Assembly: GCF_000379025.1 (NCBI RefSeq) | Contig: NZ_KB900621.1 | Location: forward strand, 53,928 to 117,927 | Origin: Orenia marismortui DSM 5156 | GTDB lineage: Bacteria > Bacillota > Halanaerobiia > Halobacteroidales > Halobacteroidaceae | Direction: 5' to 3' | Length of the DNA: 64,000 nt | Shown: one piece after another, positions 19,818 to 27,339 of the stretch | Position numbering within the stretch: the stretch's first letter is position 1 | Layout: every line of letters starts with the position of its first letter | The notes under the pieces: generated by a model | What the model was told of the DNA's origin: nothing | The model's input: only the letters and a program-made list of their open reading frames with translations | The model's database searches: none | Position numbers and translations under genes: made by a program

Positions 19818-20534
19818 ATGGAAAAGTTAGCTATGATTTATGAAGGTAAAGCTAAGAAGATATATACAACTGAAGATGATACTAAAGTAATAGTTGAATA
19901 TAAAGATGATGCGACAGCTTTTAATGGTGAGAAGAAAGGGCAAATCAGTGAAAAGGGTAAATTGAATGCTAAGATTTCTACTATATTTTTTGAATTATTA
20001 GAGGATAAAGGGATTCCAACCCACTTAGTAGAACAGCTTAATGATACAGATGTTTTAACTAAGAAATTAGATATTATTTTAGTAGAAGTAGTTATGAGAA
20101 ATATTGCTGCTGGAAGCTTGGCGAAAAGATTAGGATTAGAAGAAGGAAGCAAGTTAAAGCAGCCAGTACTTGAGTTCTATTATAAAGATGATGAATTGGG
20201 CGATCCAATGATTAATGAGTATCACATTTATGCAGAAGAATTGGCTACAAAAGAAGAGTTAGATACAATTAAAGACTTAGCTTTTAAAATTAATGAAATA
20301 TTAGCAGAATTTTTAGCCGATAAGGGCATAGATTTAGTTGATTTTAAATTAGAGTTCGGTAAAGGTACAGATGGAAAGATTTATTTAGGGGATGAGATCT
20401 CACCTGATACTTGTCGATTTTGGGATAGTAAAACTAAAAAGAAATTAGATAAGGATCGTTTTCGTAGAGATTTAGGAGAGGTAGAAGGAGCTTATCAAGA
20501 AATTTTAAGAAGACTTAAAGACAGTAACGGGTAA
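19818..20534 (+). CDS. purC: SAICAR synthetase
   Basis: PurC couples aspartate to CAIR with ATP. Recognisable blocks are [13 protein letters not shown] at the N-terminus, [18 protein letters not shown] near 92, [10 protein letters not shown] near 174 and [13 protein letters not shown] near 191. Its 238 residues are standard for the stand-alone bacterial enzyme. AGGGGGG precedes the ATG. The last codons, AGT AAC GGG TAA, belong to an AGTAACN heptad element that begins inside the gene, so the C-terminal Ser-Asn-Gly and the stop are repeat-derived. Confidence 0.97.
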   Translation: MEKLAMIYEGKAKKIYTTEDDTKVIVEYKDDATAFNGEKKGQISEKGKLNAKISTIFFELLEDKGIPTHLVEQLNDTDVLTKKLDIILVEVVMRNIAAGSLAKRLGLEEGSKLKQPVLEFYYKDDELGDPMINEYHIYAEELATKEELDTIKDLAFKINEILAEFLADKGIDLVDFKLEFGKGTDGKIYLGDEISPDTCRFWDSKTKKKLDKDRFRRDLGEVEGAYQEILRRLKDSNG

Positions 20535-20630
20535 TGATTAGTAGGTGATGAGTAAGCAGTAATGAAGTTTGATAATAATTATTAAATTTTTTCAATTAAT
20601 TACTTGTCACTAGTTACTACTTGCTGAACT
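20519..20630. repeat. Heptad palindrome element, AGTAACN family, overlapping the purC end
   Basis: The left arm has AGTAACG, GGTAATG, ATTAGTA, GGTGATG, AGTAAGC, AGTAATG. The right arm is ACTTGTCACTAGTTACTACTT, the reverse of AGTAACT/AGTGACA units. It spans the purC-purF gap and contributes the purC stop codon. Confidence 0.75.
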
Positions 20631-20647
20631 TAAAAGGAGATGAAAAG

Positions 20648-22078
20648 ATGGTAAGAGAATATCCACTCCAAGAAAGAATTAAACTAGATAAGATGGAAGA
20701 AGAGTGTGGAGTTTTTGGAGTTTACTCTTCTACTAAAAAATATAATGTAGCCAACTTAACTTATTTAGGACTCCATGCTTTACAGCATAGGGGGCAGGAA
20801 AGTGCAGGAATTTGTGTGAATAATGACGGTCAATTTAATTTACACAAAGGAATGGGATTAGTAACTAATGTATTTGATGAAGATAAATTAAAGAGTTTAG
20901 ATGGTAAGATAGGGATTGGTCATGTTCGCTATTCTACAACAGGGTCAAGCTTATTAGCTAATGCTCAACCAATTTTGACTAACTCTATTAAAGGTGATTT
21001 GGCTATAGCTCATAATGGTAACCTCATTAATGGTGCTGAAATGAGATTGAATCTTGAACGGCAAGGATCAATTTTTCATTCAACTCTTGATACCGAAGTT
21101 TTAGCTCATTTAGTGGCACGTTCTTTTAAGGATAATATTATAGAAGCTTTTACTCATAGCTTACAGCAGATCAAGGGTGCTTTCAGCATAGTAGCTATGA
21201 CTAAAGATAGTTTAATAGCTGCTAGAGATCCCCATGGTTTTAGGCCTTTATCCCTAGGGAAATTAGGGGATAGTTATATTGTTGCTTCAGAAAGTTGTGC
21301 TTTAGATATTATTGGTGCTACATTAATTAGAGAAATTGAGCCTGGTGAGATGTTAATTATTAATGAAGAAGGAATTAAGAGCTCTTATTATAGTGAACGT
21401 AAGCCTTATAATTTCTGTATTTTTGAGTTTATTTACTTTGCTCGTCCCGATAGTGTAATAGGTGGGCAGAATGTTCATCTGGCTCGTCAAGAATTAGGAA
21501 GACAATTAGCTAGAGAGATGGATGTTGAGGCTGATATGGTAGTTCCCGTGCCTAGCTCGGGAATTTCAGCAGCTTTAGGTTTTGCACAAGAATCAGGACT
21601 ACCATATCAAAAAGGAATATTGAGAAATAGATATGTAGGAAGAACCTTTATTCAACCTACACAAGAAATTAGAGATTTAAAGGTAAGGATTAAGCTTAAT
21701 CCTATTAGAGATATAATTAAGGGTAAGAAAATAGTTTTAATTGATGACTCTATCGTAAGAGGGACCACAAGTAAAAGAATTATTAGAATGGTGAGAGAAG
21801 CAGGTGCTAAAGAGGTACATTTGGCTATATCTTCACCACCTGTAATTGATTCTTGTTATTATGGTTTAGATACATCAAGAAGGAAAGAATTGATAGCTAC
21901 ACAAAAGAGTGTAGAGGAGATTGCTGATTATATTGGTGCCGATTCTTTAACTTATTTAAGTAAAGAGGGGTTATTAGATTCTATTCAAGCTAATGGTTAT
22001 GGTTTCTGTACAGCTTGTTTTGATGGAAACTATCCTATTGGAAAAGGTACAGATAAATTAGCTATAGAGAATAGATAA
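20648..22078 (+). CDS. purF: Amidophosphoribosyltransferase, class II
   Basis: PurF makes phosphoribosylamine from PRPP and glutamine, the first committed step. After a propeptide of about 19 residues, the processed N-terminal nucleophile is the Cys of EEECGVFGVYSS. The PRPP loop VLIDDSIVRGTTS is present. The four cysteines expected to bind a 4Fe-4S cluster in the B. subtilis type are visible: one in NFCIFEF, one in IDSCYYG and two in GFCTACFDG. The ATG at 20648 is chosen because AAAGGAG precedes it; an earlier in-frame start at 20621 lies in the heptad repeat. Processing and oxygen sensitivity are inferred from the family. Confidence 0.96.
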   Translation: MVREYPLQERIKLDKMEEECGVFGVYSSTKKYNVANLTYLGLHALQHRGQESAGICVNNDGQFNLHKGMGLVTNVFDEDKLKSLDGKIGIGHVRYSTTGSSLLANAQPILTNSIKGDLAIAHNGNLINGAEMRLNLERQGSIFHSTLDTEVLAHLVARSFKDNIIEAFTHSLQQIKGAFSIVAMTKDSLIAARDPHGFRPLSLGKLGDSYIVASESCALDIIGATLIREIEPGEMLIINEEGIKSSYYSERKPYNFCIFEFIYFARPDSVIGGQNVHLARQELGRQLAREMDVEADMVVPVPSSGISAALGFAQESGLPYQKGILRNRYVGRTFIQPTQEIRDLKVRIKLNPIRDIIKGKKIVLIDDSIVRGTTSKRIIRMVREAGAKEVHLAISSPPVIDSCYYGLDTSRRKELIATQKSVEEIADYIGADSLTYLSKEGLLDSIQANGYGFCTACFDGNYPIGKGTDKLAIENR

Positions 22079-22082
22079 GGGC

Positions 22083-22245
22083 AGTGAATAGTAACGGGTG
22101 AAAAGTGAATAGTAAAGAGTTTAAGATATTATCCCCTTTGCTTTAGATAAAGAGATGGTGTAGGGGAGAGTTTGAGCTTTTAAAACATCACAACGCCCCA
22201 AACCTCTCTTAATCTTAAGAGGGAAGCGAAAATAAGTTTGTATAT
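22083..22245. repeat. Mixed non-coding repeat in the purF-purM gap
   Basis: The first 35 nt are AGTAACN-type heptads (AGTGAAT, AGTAACG, GGTGAAA, AGTGAAT, AGTAAAG) without a matching right arm. GC-richer sequence follows, with a CCTCTCTTAATCTTAAGAGG hairpin near 22200. This 190-nt gap has no open frame and may be a degenerate element. Confidence 0.55.
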
Positions 22246-22277
22246 AGATTTTATATTATAAAAGGTGGGTGAATAAG

Positions 22278-23315
22278 ATGGGGTTATCTTATAAAGATGC
22301 TGGAGTAGATATAGAGGCTGGAGAGTCTGCAGTAAGTAAGATGGGCAAGCATGTTAAGGCTACCTTTGGTCCAGAAGTATTAACTGATTTAGGTGGGTTT
22401 GGTGGTATGTTTGCACCAAATTTAAGTGGTTATGAGGAGCCTGTATTGGTATCAGGAACTGATGGTGTCGGTACTAAACTAAAGTTAGCATTTATGATGG
22501 ATAAGCATGATAGTATAGGAATAGATTTGGTAGCAATGTGTGTTAATGATATTTTAGCTCAAGGTGCTAAACCATTATTTTTCTTAGATTATTTAGCTAC
22601 TGGTAAATTAAATCCTGATAAAGTTGAAGCTATTGTTAAGGGAATTGCCGAAGGATGTAAGCAGTCAGGTGCCGCTCTAATCGGTGGAGAGACTGCTGAA
22701 ATGCCAGATTTTTATAGTGAAGGCGAGTATGATGCAGGTGGTTTTGTAGTTGGAATCGTTGATAAGTCTAAGGTTATTACAGGAGAAAATATTAAAACTG
22801 GAGATAAAGTGATTGGCTTGGCTTCTAATGGTATTCATAGTAATGGTTATTCTCTAGTCCGGAAACTATTTTTTGATCTAGAAGATTTTGATGTTGAGAG
22901 TAAGTTAGAAGGTTTGGAGAGTACTTTAGGTGAAGAATTATTAACACCTACTAGGATTTATGTGAAGCCTGTTTTAGAGTTAATCAATAAATATCAAGTT
23001 AAAGGTATTGCTCATATTACTGGTGGGGGATTAATCGAGAATATCCCTAGAGTTTTACCTGATAATACTAAAGTTGTCTTAGATAAAGATAGCTGGGATG
23101 TACCAGAAATATTTAATATTATGCAGAAGTTAGGAAAGATAGAAGAGAATGAGATGTGCCGTACCTTTAATATGGGAATTGGGATGGTCTTAATAGTACC
23201 AGCTAAAGAAGCAGATGCTGTAATTAAAGAGGCTAATCATTTAGGTGAGAAAGCCTATTTAATTGGTGAGGTTCAAGAAGGAGATCAAAAAGTTGAATTT
23301 ACAATTGACAATTGA
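22278..23315 (+). CDS. purM: Phosphoribosylformylglycinamidine cyclo-ligase (AIR synthetase)
   Basis: PurM closes the imidazole ring of FGAM with ATP. The N-terminus LSYKDAGVDIEAGESAV, the GTDGVGTKLKLAF block near 60 and the ALIGGETAEMPDFY block near 134 are all family signatures. I use the ATG at 22278; the GTG at 22269 lies within the AAAGGTGGGTG ribosome site. That gives 345 residues, normal for the family. The final residues Thr-Ile-Asp-Asn and the stop are encoded by the first AATTGAC heptads of the downstream palindrome. Confidence 0.97.
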   Translation: MGLSYKDAGVDIEAGESAVSKMGKHVKATFGPEVLTDLGGFGGMFAPNLSGYEEPVLVSGTDGVGTKLKLAFMMDKHDSIGIDLVAMCVNDILAQGAKPLFFLDYLATGKLNPDKVEAIVKGIAEGCKQSGAALIGGETAEMPDFYSEGEYDAGGFVVGIVDKSKVITGENIKTGDKVIGLASNGIHSNGYSLVRKLFFDLEDFDVESKLEGLESTLGEELLTPTRIYVKPVLELINKYQVKGIAHITGGGLIENIPRVLPDNTKVVLDKDSWDVPEIFNIMQKLGKIEENEMCRTFNMGIGMVLIVPAKEADAVIKEANHLGEKAYLIGEVQEGDQKVEFTIDN

Positions 23316-23395
23316 TAATTGACAATTAAGTTCATTTGTTTTAAGAACTTAGGGGTTTAATTGTACATTGTACACTGTAAATTGCTAATTTAGAG
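23292..23395. repeat. Heptad palindrome element, AATTGAY family, overlapping the purM end
   Basis: The left arm reads AATTGAC, AATTGAT, AATTGAC, AATTAAG. The right arm in reverse complement reads AATTAGC, AATTTAC, AGTGTAC, AATGTAC. The centre is a TTAAGAACTTA-type inverted sequence. It lies across the purM stop codon and the purM-purN gap. Confidence 0.75.
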
Positions 23396-23410
23396 TGTGA
23401 GGTGGAATAG

Positions 23411-24019
23411 ATGTTAAAGATTGGAGTATTAGCTTCTGGACGGGGAAGTAATTTGCAGTCGATTATTGATAGTATAGAAGTAGGAGAATTGAAGGCTGAG
23501 ATTAAAGTAGTTATTAGTGATAAAGAAGGAGCCAAGGCCTTGCTTAGAGCAGATAAGTGTGATATTGCTAATAAGTACATTAATCCTAAAGCTTATGAAA
23601 ATAAATCAGATTTTGAGCAGGCAATGATAGATCTTTTAGAAGAGAATAAAGTAGATTTAGTAGTAATGGCTGGCTTTATGAGAATATTGAGCCCATATTT
23701 TGTAAAGCATTATCGAAATAGAGTAATGAATATTCATCCATCTTTATTACCATCATTTACAGGATTACATGCTCAAAAGCAAGCTTTAGATTATGGAGTG
23801 AAGGTAGCTGGGTGTACTGTTCATTTTGCTGATGAAGGGATGGATACAGGTCCAATTATATTGCAAGCAACAGTTCCGGTTATGGATGATGATACAGAAG
23901 AGACTTTATCCAAAAGAATTTTAGAAGAAGAGCATAGAATTTATCCTAAAGCAATTAAGTTATTTAGTGAAGGCAGAATAGAAGTTAAGGATGGGAAGGT
24001 TCTAATAATTAATAATTAA
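23411..24019 (+). CDS. purN: Phosphoribosylglycinamide formyltransferase
   Basis: PurN formylates GAR with 10-formyl-THF. The N-terminus KIGVLASGRGSNLQSIID is the family opening. The folate-site block VMNIHPSLLPSFTGLHAQKQALDYGVK-type segment near 100 includes the catalytic His, and the conserved Asp lies in FADEGMDTGPII near 139. It has 202 residues, a typical size. It depends on 10-formyl-THF, the cofactor sensed indirectly by the ZTP riboswitch at 3304. The C-terminal Ile-Ile-Asn-Asn and the stop are encoded by a TAATAAT heptad array. Confidence 0.97.
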   Translation: MLKIGVLASGRGSNLQSIIDSIEVGELKAEIKVVISDKEGAKALLRADKCDIANKYINPKAYENKSDFEQAMIDLLEENKVDLVVMAGFMRILSPYFVKHYRNRVMNIHPSLLPSFTGLHAQKQALDYGVKVAGCTVHFADEGMDTGPIILQATVPVMDDDTEETLSKRILEEEHRIYPKAIKLFSEGRIEVKDGKVLIINN

Positions 24020-24256
24020 TAATTAATAATTAATAATTAATAATTGAGAATTGAGAATTGAGAATTGAGAATTGAGAATTGAGAATTGAGAATTGAGAAG
24101 ATAGGAAAAATTAGACTGGATATTTTTCCATCATGGAGAGTTCAAAGAATTTTTAGGGCAATAATTATTTTAGCTCAGTAAAGGATTAAACAGATAGAGT
24201 ATAGAAGTAAATGTTTAGCATTATAAAATTGTATATTATCAATTGTCAATTAATAT
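24003..24256. repeat. Exact heptad tandem array with a distant inverted arm
   Basis: From 24003 there are nearly six copies of a TAATAAT-type heptad, then eight perfect copies of ATTGAGA ending near 24098. About 125 nt of unrelated sequence follows. Near 24225-24256 a short arm reads in reverse complement as AATTGAC, AATTGAT, AATATAC. The near-perfect copies suggest recent slippage expansion. The array starts within purN. Confidence 0.85.
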
Positions 24257-24274
24257 AAGGGGGAGTGGGAATTA

Positions 24275-25843
24275 ATGGCTAAGATTCGTCAAGCATTGTT
24301 AAGTGTTTCTAACAAAGAGGGTATTGTTGAGTTTGCTAAAGGATTAAATAAGTTAGGTGTAACTTTAATTTCTACTGGTGGAACTGCTAGGAAGTTGAAA
24401 GAAGAGGGTTTACCTGTAGTAGGAATTAGTGAGGTGACTAATTTTCCAGAAATGATGGATGGTAGAGTTAAGACCTTACATCCAGCGGTACATGGTGGTA
24501 TTTTAGCAGTTAGAGATAATGATGAGCATATGAAACAGATTAAAGCTGAAGGTATTAAGCCAATTGATTTAATTGTATGTAACTTATATCCTTTTGCTGA
24601 GACTATTGCTAAGGGAGATGTTACTTTAGAGGAAGCTATAGAGAATATCGATATTGGCGGCCCAACTATGATTCGTTCTGCTGCTAAGAACTACAATGAT
24701 GTAGCAGTAGTTGTTGATCCAAGAGATTATAGTGGTATTTTAGAAGAGTTAGAGGCAAACGATGCTTCTTTAGCTGTTAATAAGAAGATGGAGTTATCTT
24801 ATAAGGCTTTTCATCATACAGCACAATATGATCATTTAATCCAAGATTATTTAGCTAAACAGTTAAAAAGTGATGATTCTTTGCCAGAGGCTATGCTTGA
24901 TCGATATGAAAAGATTTCTGATTTAAGATATGGAGAGAACCCTCACCAAAAAGCTGCTTTTTATAAAGAAAAAGAGATTACTGAACCTTCAATTACTACT
25001 GCTAAGCAGTATCATGGTAAAGAATTATCTTTTAATAATATTAATGATACTAATGGAGCTTTAGAGTTAGTAAAGGAGTTTAGTGATAAGCCTGCTGTAG
25101 CAGTAATTAAGCATGCTAACCCTTGTGGTATGGGAGTTGGAGAGACCTTATTAGAAGCTTATGAAAAAGGTTATGCTGGAGATCCATTGTCTGCTTATGG
25201 TAGTATTGTTGCACTTAATCGTAAGGTAACAGAAGATGTAGCTAAAGAGATTACAGGCGAAGGGAAATTTGTCGAGGTTGTAATTGCTCCTTCCTATACT
25301 GAAGATGCATTAAAAATTCTTAAAGCAAGATGGAAGAATTTAAGAATTTTAGAGACAGGAGACCTATTTATCAATCGTGAGAATCCTGGTTACGATATGA
25401 AGAAGGTAACTGGTGGAATGCTAGTTCAAGATAGAGATGTAGTTGAAACTACTGAAGATGAGTTAGAAGTAGTAACTGAGGTTAAGCCAACAGAAGAGCA
25501 GTTGAAGGACTTATTATTTGCTTGGAAGGTAGTTAAACATGTTAAATCTAATGCTATTGTAATGGCAAAGGATGAGATGGTAGTAGGTGTAGGTGCTGGT
25601 CAAATGAGCCGTGTTGACTCCATGATTATCGCTGGACGTAAAGCTGATGGACGCCAAGAGGGTGGAGTAGTAGCCTCAGATGCTTTCTTCCCATTCCCAG
25701 ATGCTATCGAAGAAGCTGCTAAGAAGGGAATCAAAGCTGTAATTCAACCAGGTGGTTCTATCAGAGATGAAAAAGTAATCGAAGCTTGTAATCAGCATGG
25801 AATTGCGATGGTATTTACAGGTAGAAGACATTTTAAACATTAG
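24275..25843 (+). CDS. purH: Bifunctional AICAR transformylase/IMP cyclohydrolase
   Basis: PurH adds the last formyl group from 10-formyl-THF and closes the ring to IMP. The N-terminal MGS-like cyclohydrolase domain (about 1-200) contains ALLSVSNKEGIVEFAKGL and the STGGTARKL phosphate site. The transformylase domain follows, with the Lys-His pair in VIKHANPCGMGVGE near 275. GRKADGRQEGGVVASDAFFPF lies near 455. Its 522 residues are complete. It closes the operon; GGGGGAG lies 7 nt before the ATG. Confidence 0.97.
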   Translation: MAKIRQALLSVSNKEGIVEFAKGLNKLGVTLISTGGTARKLKEEGLPVVGISEVTNFPEMMDGRVKTLHPAVHGGILAVRDNDEHMKQIKAEGIKPIDLIVCNLYPFAETIAKGDVTLEEAIENIDIGGPTMIRSAAKNYNDVAVVVDPRDYSGILEELEANDASLAVNKKMELSYKAFHHTAQYDHLIQDYLAKQLKSDDSLPEAMLDRYEKISDLRYGENPHQKAAFYKEKEITEPSITTAKQYHGKELSFNNINDTNGALELVKEFSDKPAVAVIKHANPCGMGVGETLLEAYEKGYAGDPLSAYGSIVALNRKVTEDVAKEITGEGKFVEVVIAPSYTEDALKILKARWKNLRILETGDLFINRENPGYDMKKVTGGMLVQDRDVVETTEDELEVVTEVKPTEEQLKDLLFAWKVVKHVKSNAIVMAKDEMVVGVGAGQMSRVDSMIIAGRKADGRQEGGVVASDAFFPFPDAIEEAAKKGIKAVIQPGGSIRDEKVIEACNQHGIAMVFTGRRHFKH

Positions 25844-26044
25844 AATATAGTCAGATTAGAGATGAAAAAGATCTTTTTGATTGTACTAAAGAATATGCTA
25901 AGTTAAGTTAATATAAAGTTTTGCTAAAGATATTTTAATGAATTTTGTTATTTAGTCCTATGAAATTAACCTATGCCCTGAAAACACAAAGATTGATAGG
26001 AGAAAAGTAATTTATCACTCAATTTTATTAGACTATACTATAAG

Positions 26045-26075
26045 AAAGGACTCGGGAATCCCCGAGTCCTTTTAA
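26045..26075. terminator. Bidirectional terminator between purH and the microprotein gene
   Basis: AAAGGACTCGGG and CCCGAGTCCTTT form a perfect 12-bp stem with a 4-nt loop and T runs on both strands. A near-identical copy lies at 33308-33336. Confidence 0.92.
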
Positions 26076-26156
26076 TTATTTTCCGTTGTCATTATCATTA
26101 TTTCTTCTATTCATTAAGAATAGAGCGGTTGCAAAATAAGTGTAATTCGCATTCAT
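26076..26156 (-). CDS. 26-residue microprotein under Fur-type control, function unknown
   Basis: A short frame reads from ATG at 26156 to TAA at 26076. It has a perfect ribosome site (AAGGAGGT), its own consensus promoter with a Fur box, and its own terminator, all the parts of a real gene. The peptide starts MNANYTYFATALFLM, hydrophobic enough for a short membrane-contacting helix. It ends RRNNDNDNGK, a hydrophilic Asn/Asp tail that might bind cations. I recognise no family. A decayed copy of its 3' end and terminator lies near 33308-33372, showing the unit has been duplicated. Confidence 0.7.
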   Translation of the reverse strand: MNANYTYFATALFLMNRRNNDNDNGK

Positions 26157-26194
26157 TGTTATTACCTCCTTATAAACTTATAATCTTATAGTAA

Positions 26195-26240
26195 TGATTA
26201 TTATTATCAATATTATAATCTTTTTTACTGTTTATGTCAA
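26195..26240 (-). promoter_or_regulatory. Consensus promoter with Fur box for the microprotein
   Basis: On the minus strand TTGACA (26240-26235), a 17-nt spacer and TATAAT (26217-26212) form a perfect promoter. Directly after the -10 box, at 26209-26195, is a 7-1-7 site that reads TGATTATTATTATCA on the plus strand, one mismatch from TGATAATNATTATCA. A bound Fur-family repressor would cover the start point. Confidence 0.8.
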
Positions 26241-26309
26241 GTTAAATATTGGATTTATTGTTAAGTTATTGTTCTAATCAGATTGTTAATTATTTCATTG
26301 ATAGATTGA

Positions 26310-26341
26310 AAAAGGCTATCAGTTAACTGATAGCCTTTTAT
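26310..26341. terminator. Bidirectional terminator of the CBM21 gene
   Basis: A perfect 30-nt palindrome with AAAAGGCTATCAG on one side and CTGATAGCCTTTT on the other lies 40 nt past the stop of the minus-strand CBM21 gene. Confidence 0.85.
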
Positions 26342-26380
26342 ATTTAAAATATATTAATTTATATTGAAGGATATTTTTTA

Positions 26381-27193
26381 TTATATTTTATAATTTGCAC
26401 CAAAATTATTATCATAGTAGTGGATTCCGTTAACTTTATAATCTATATAATACTTAACTTTTGTATCGTTTGGAATATTATTAATTATAAACTTCCAATT
26501 TTCTATATTATTATCATAACTTATATTATAATTGGCTGATACCGTATTGCTTGTTTGCCAATTATCTAGCGTATACACTATTCTAATATCTTTAGAATAA
26601 TCAAGATTTTTTAAAGCTACACTTCCAACTATTGTATTGTTCTCTCTGCGTACCTTATCTAAAATAACTCTACTTCTTTTAAGCAATATAGGAATGTTAT
26701 TAACACCTGGAACATTTGTGTTTTTAATTAAATAATTCTGTTGATGATTATTATCCCAATATACTTGTCCATTACTTTCATATTTAATAGCAAATTGACA
26801 ATCACAATTAAAGTAAGGGTAATAATCTCTAGTGATTTTAGGGGTTTCAAAGTGCCAGATATGGTTACCATCAGGTGCTACTCCCATATATTTAGCATCG
26901 ACATCTTTCCAAATAGAATTACCATAAATATCATAGGTATAATGTATCGTTACTTTAGTAGGAAAGCTATTGTTTTTAACTCCAATATAACCTGAAATAT
27001 TATAAGTCTTTGAAATTCCCTGCTCAGAAAGAAGATTAATCTTTGCATAATAGAAATCAATTGGATTTGAATCTTCCTCTATCTTTGCATCTTTCCCATT
27101 CCCGACCTTTACTTCTTGTGCATTAACAATATTGACAGCCAACATCAAAACCAAAACCAACATTAAAGCAATAGAACTTCTAGTTTTAAACAT
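26381..27193 (-). CDS. Secreted protein with two CBM21-type starch-binding domains
   Basis: A signal peptide ends at NIVNAQE near residue 26. Two homologous domains follow. The first (about 45-160) has the spaced Trp/Tyr/Asn pattern of family-21 carbohydrate-binding modules: W-K-D-V-D-A, DGNHIWHFETP and FAIKYESNGQVYWDNNHQQNY. The second (about 172-270) has WQTSNTVSANY, ENWKFIINNIP and VNGIHYYDNNFGANY. Such modules bind starch or glycogen. No catalytic domain is attached, so it may tether alpha-glucan for other secreted enzymes. The maltodextrin importer and GH13 enzyme elsewhere in the window support alpha-glucan use. AGGAGG precedes the ATG. Confidence 0.72.
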   Translation of the reverse strand: MFKTRSSIALMLVLVLMLAVNIVNAQEVKVGNGKDAKIEEDSNPIDFYYAKINLLSEQGISKTYNISGYIGVKNNSFPTKVTIHYTYDIYGNSIWKDVDAKYMGVAPDGNHIWHFETPKITRDYYPYFNCDCQFAIKYESNGQVYWDNNHQQNYLIKNTNVPGVNNIPILLKRSRVILDKVRRENNTIVGSVALKNLDYSKDIRIVYTLDNWQTSNTVSANYNISYDNNIENWKFIINNIPNDTKVKYYIDYKVNGIHYYDNNFGANYKI

Positions 27194-27339
27194 TGAATAA
27201 AACCTCCTTATAGTCTTATGTATATATTATACAGTATAATACTTTATCTGTAAATAACAATTGGAATATTAAGCAATATAATTTATTTGTGTTATTATTT
27301 AACAATAAAATCAAGTGCTTAGAAGAAATAACAAGGTAA

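Noticed and set aside
24003-24098. The exact heptad array considered as a CRISPR array
   Set aside because: The unit is only 7 nt with no unique spacers between copies, and no cas gene is in the window.
25844-26044. Small coding gene after purH (ATG near 25861)
   Set aside because: The frame is only 14 codons with no adequate ribosome site, and the surrounding sequence shows no coding pattern.
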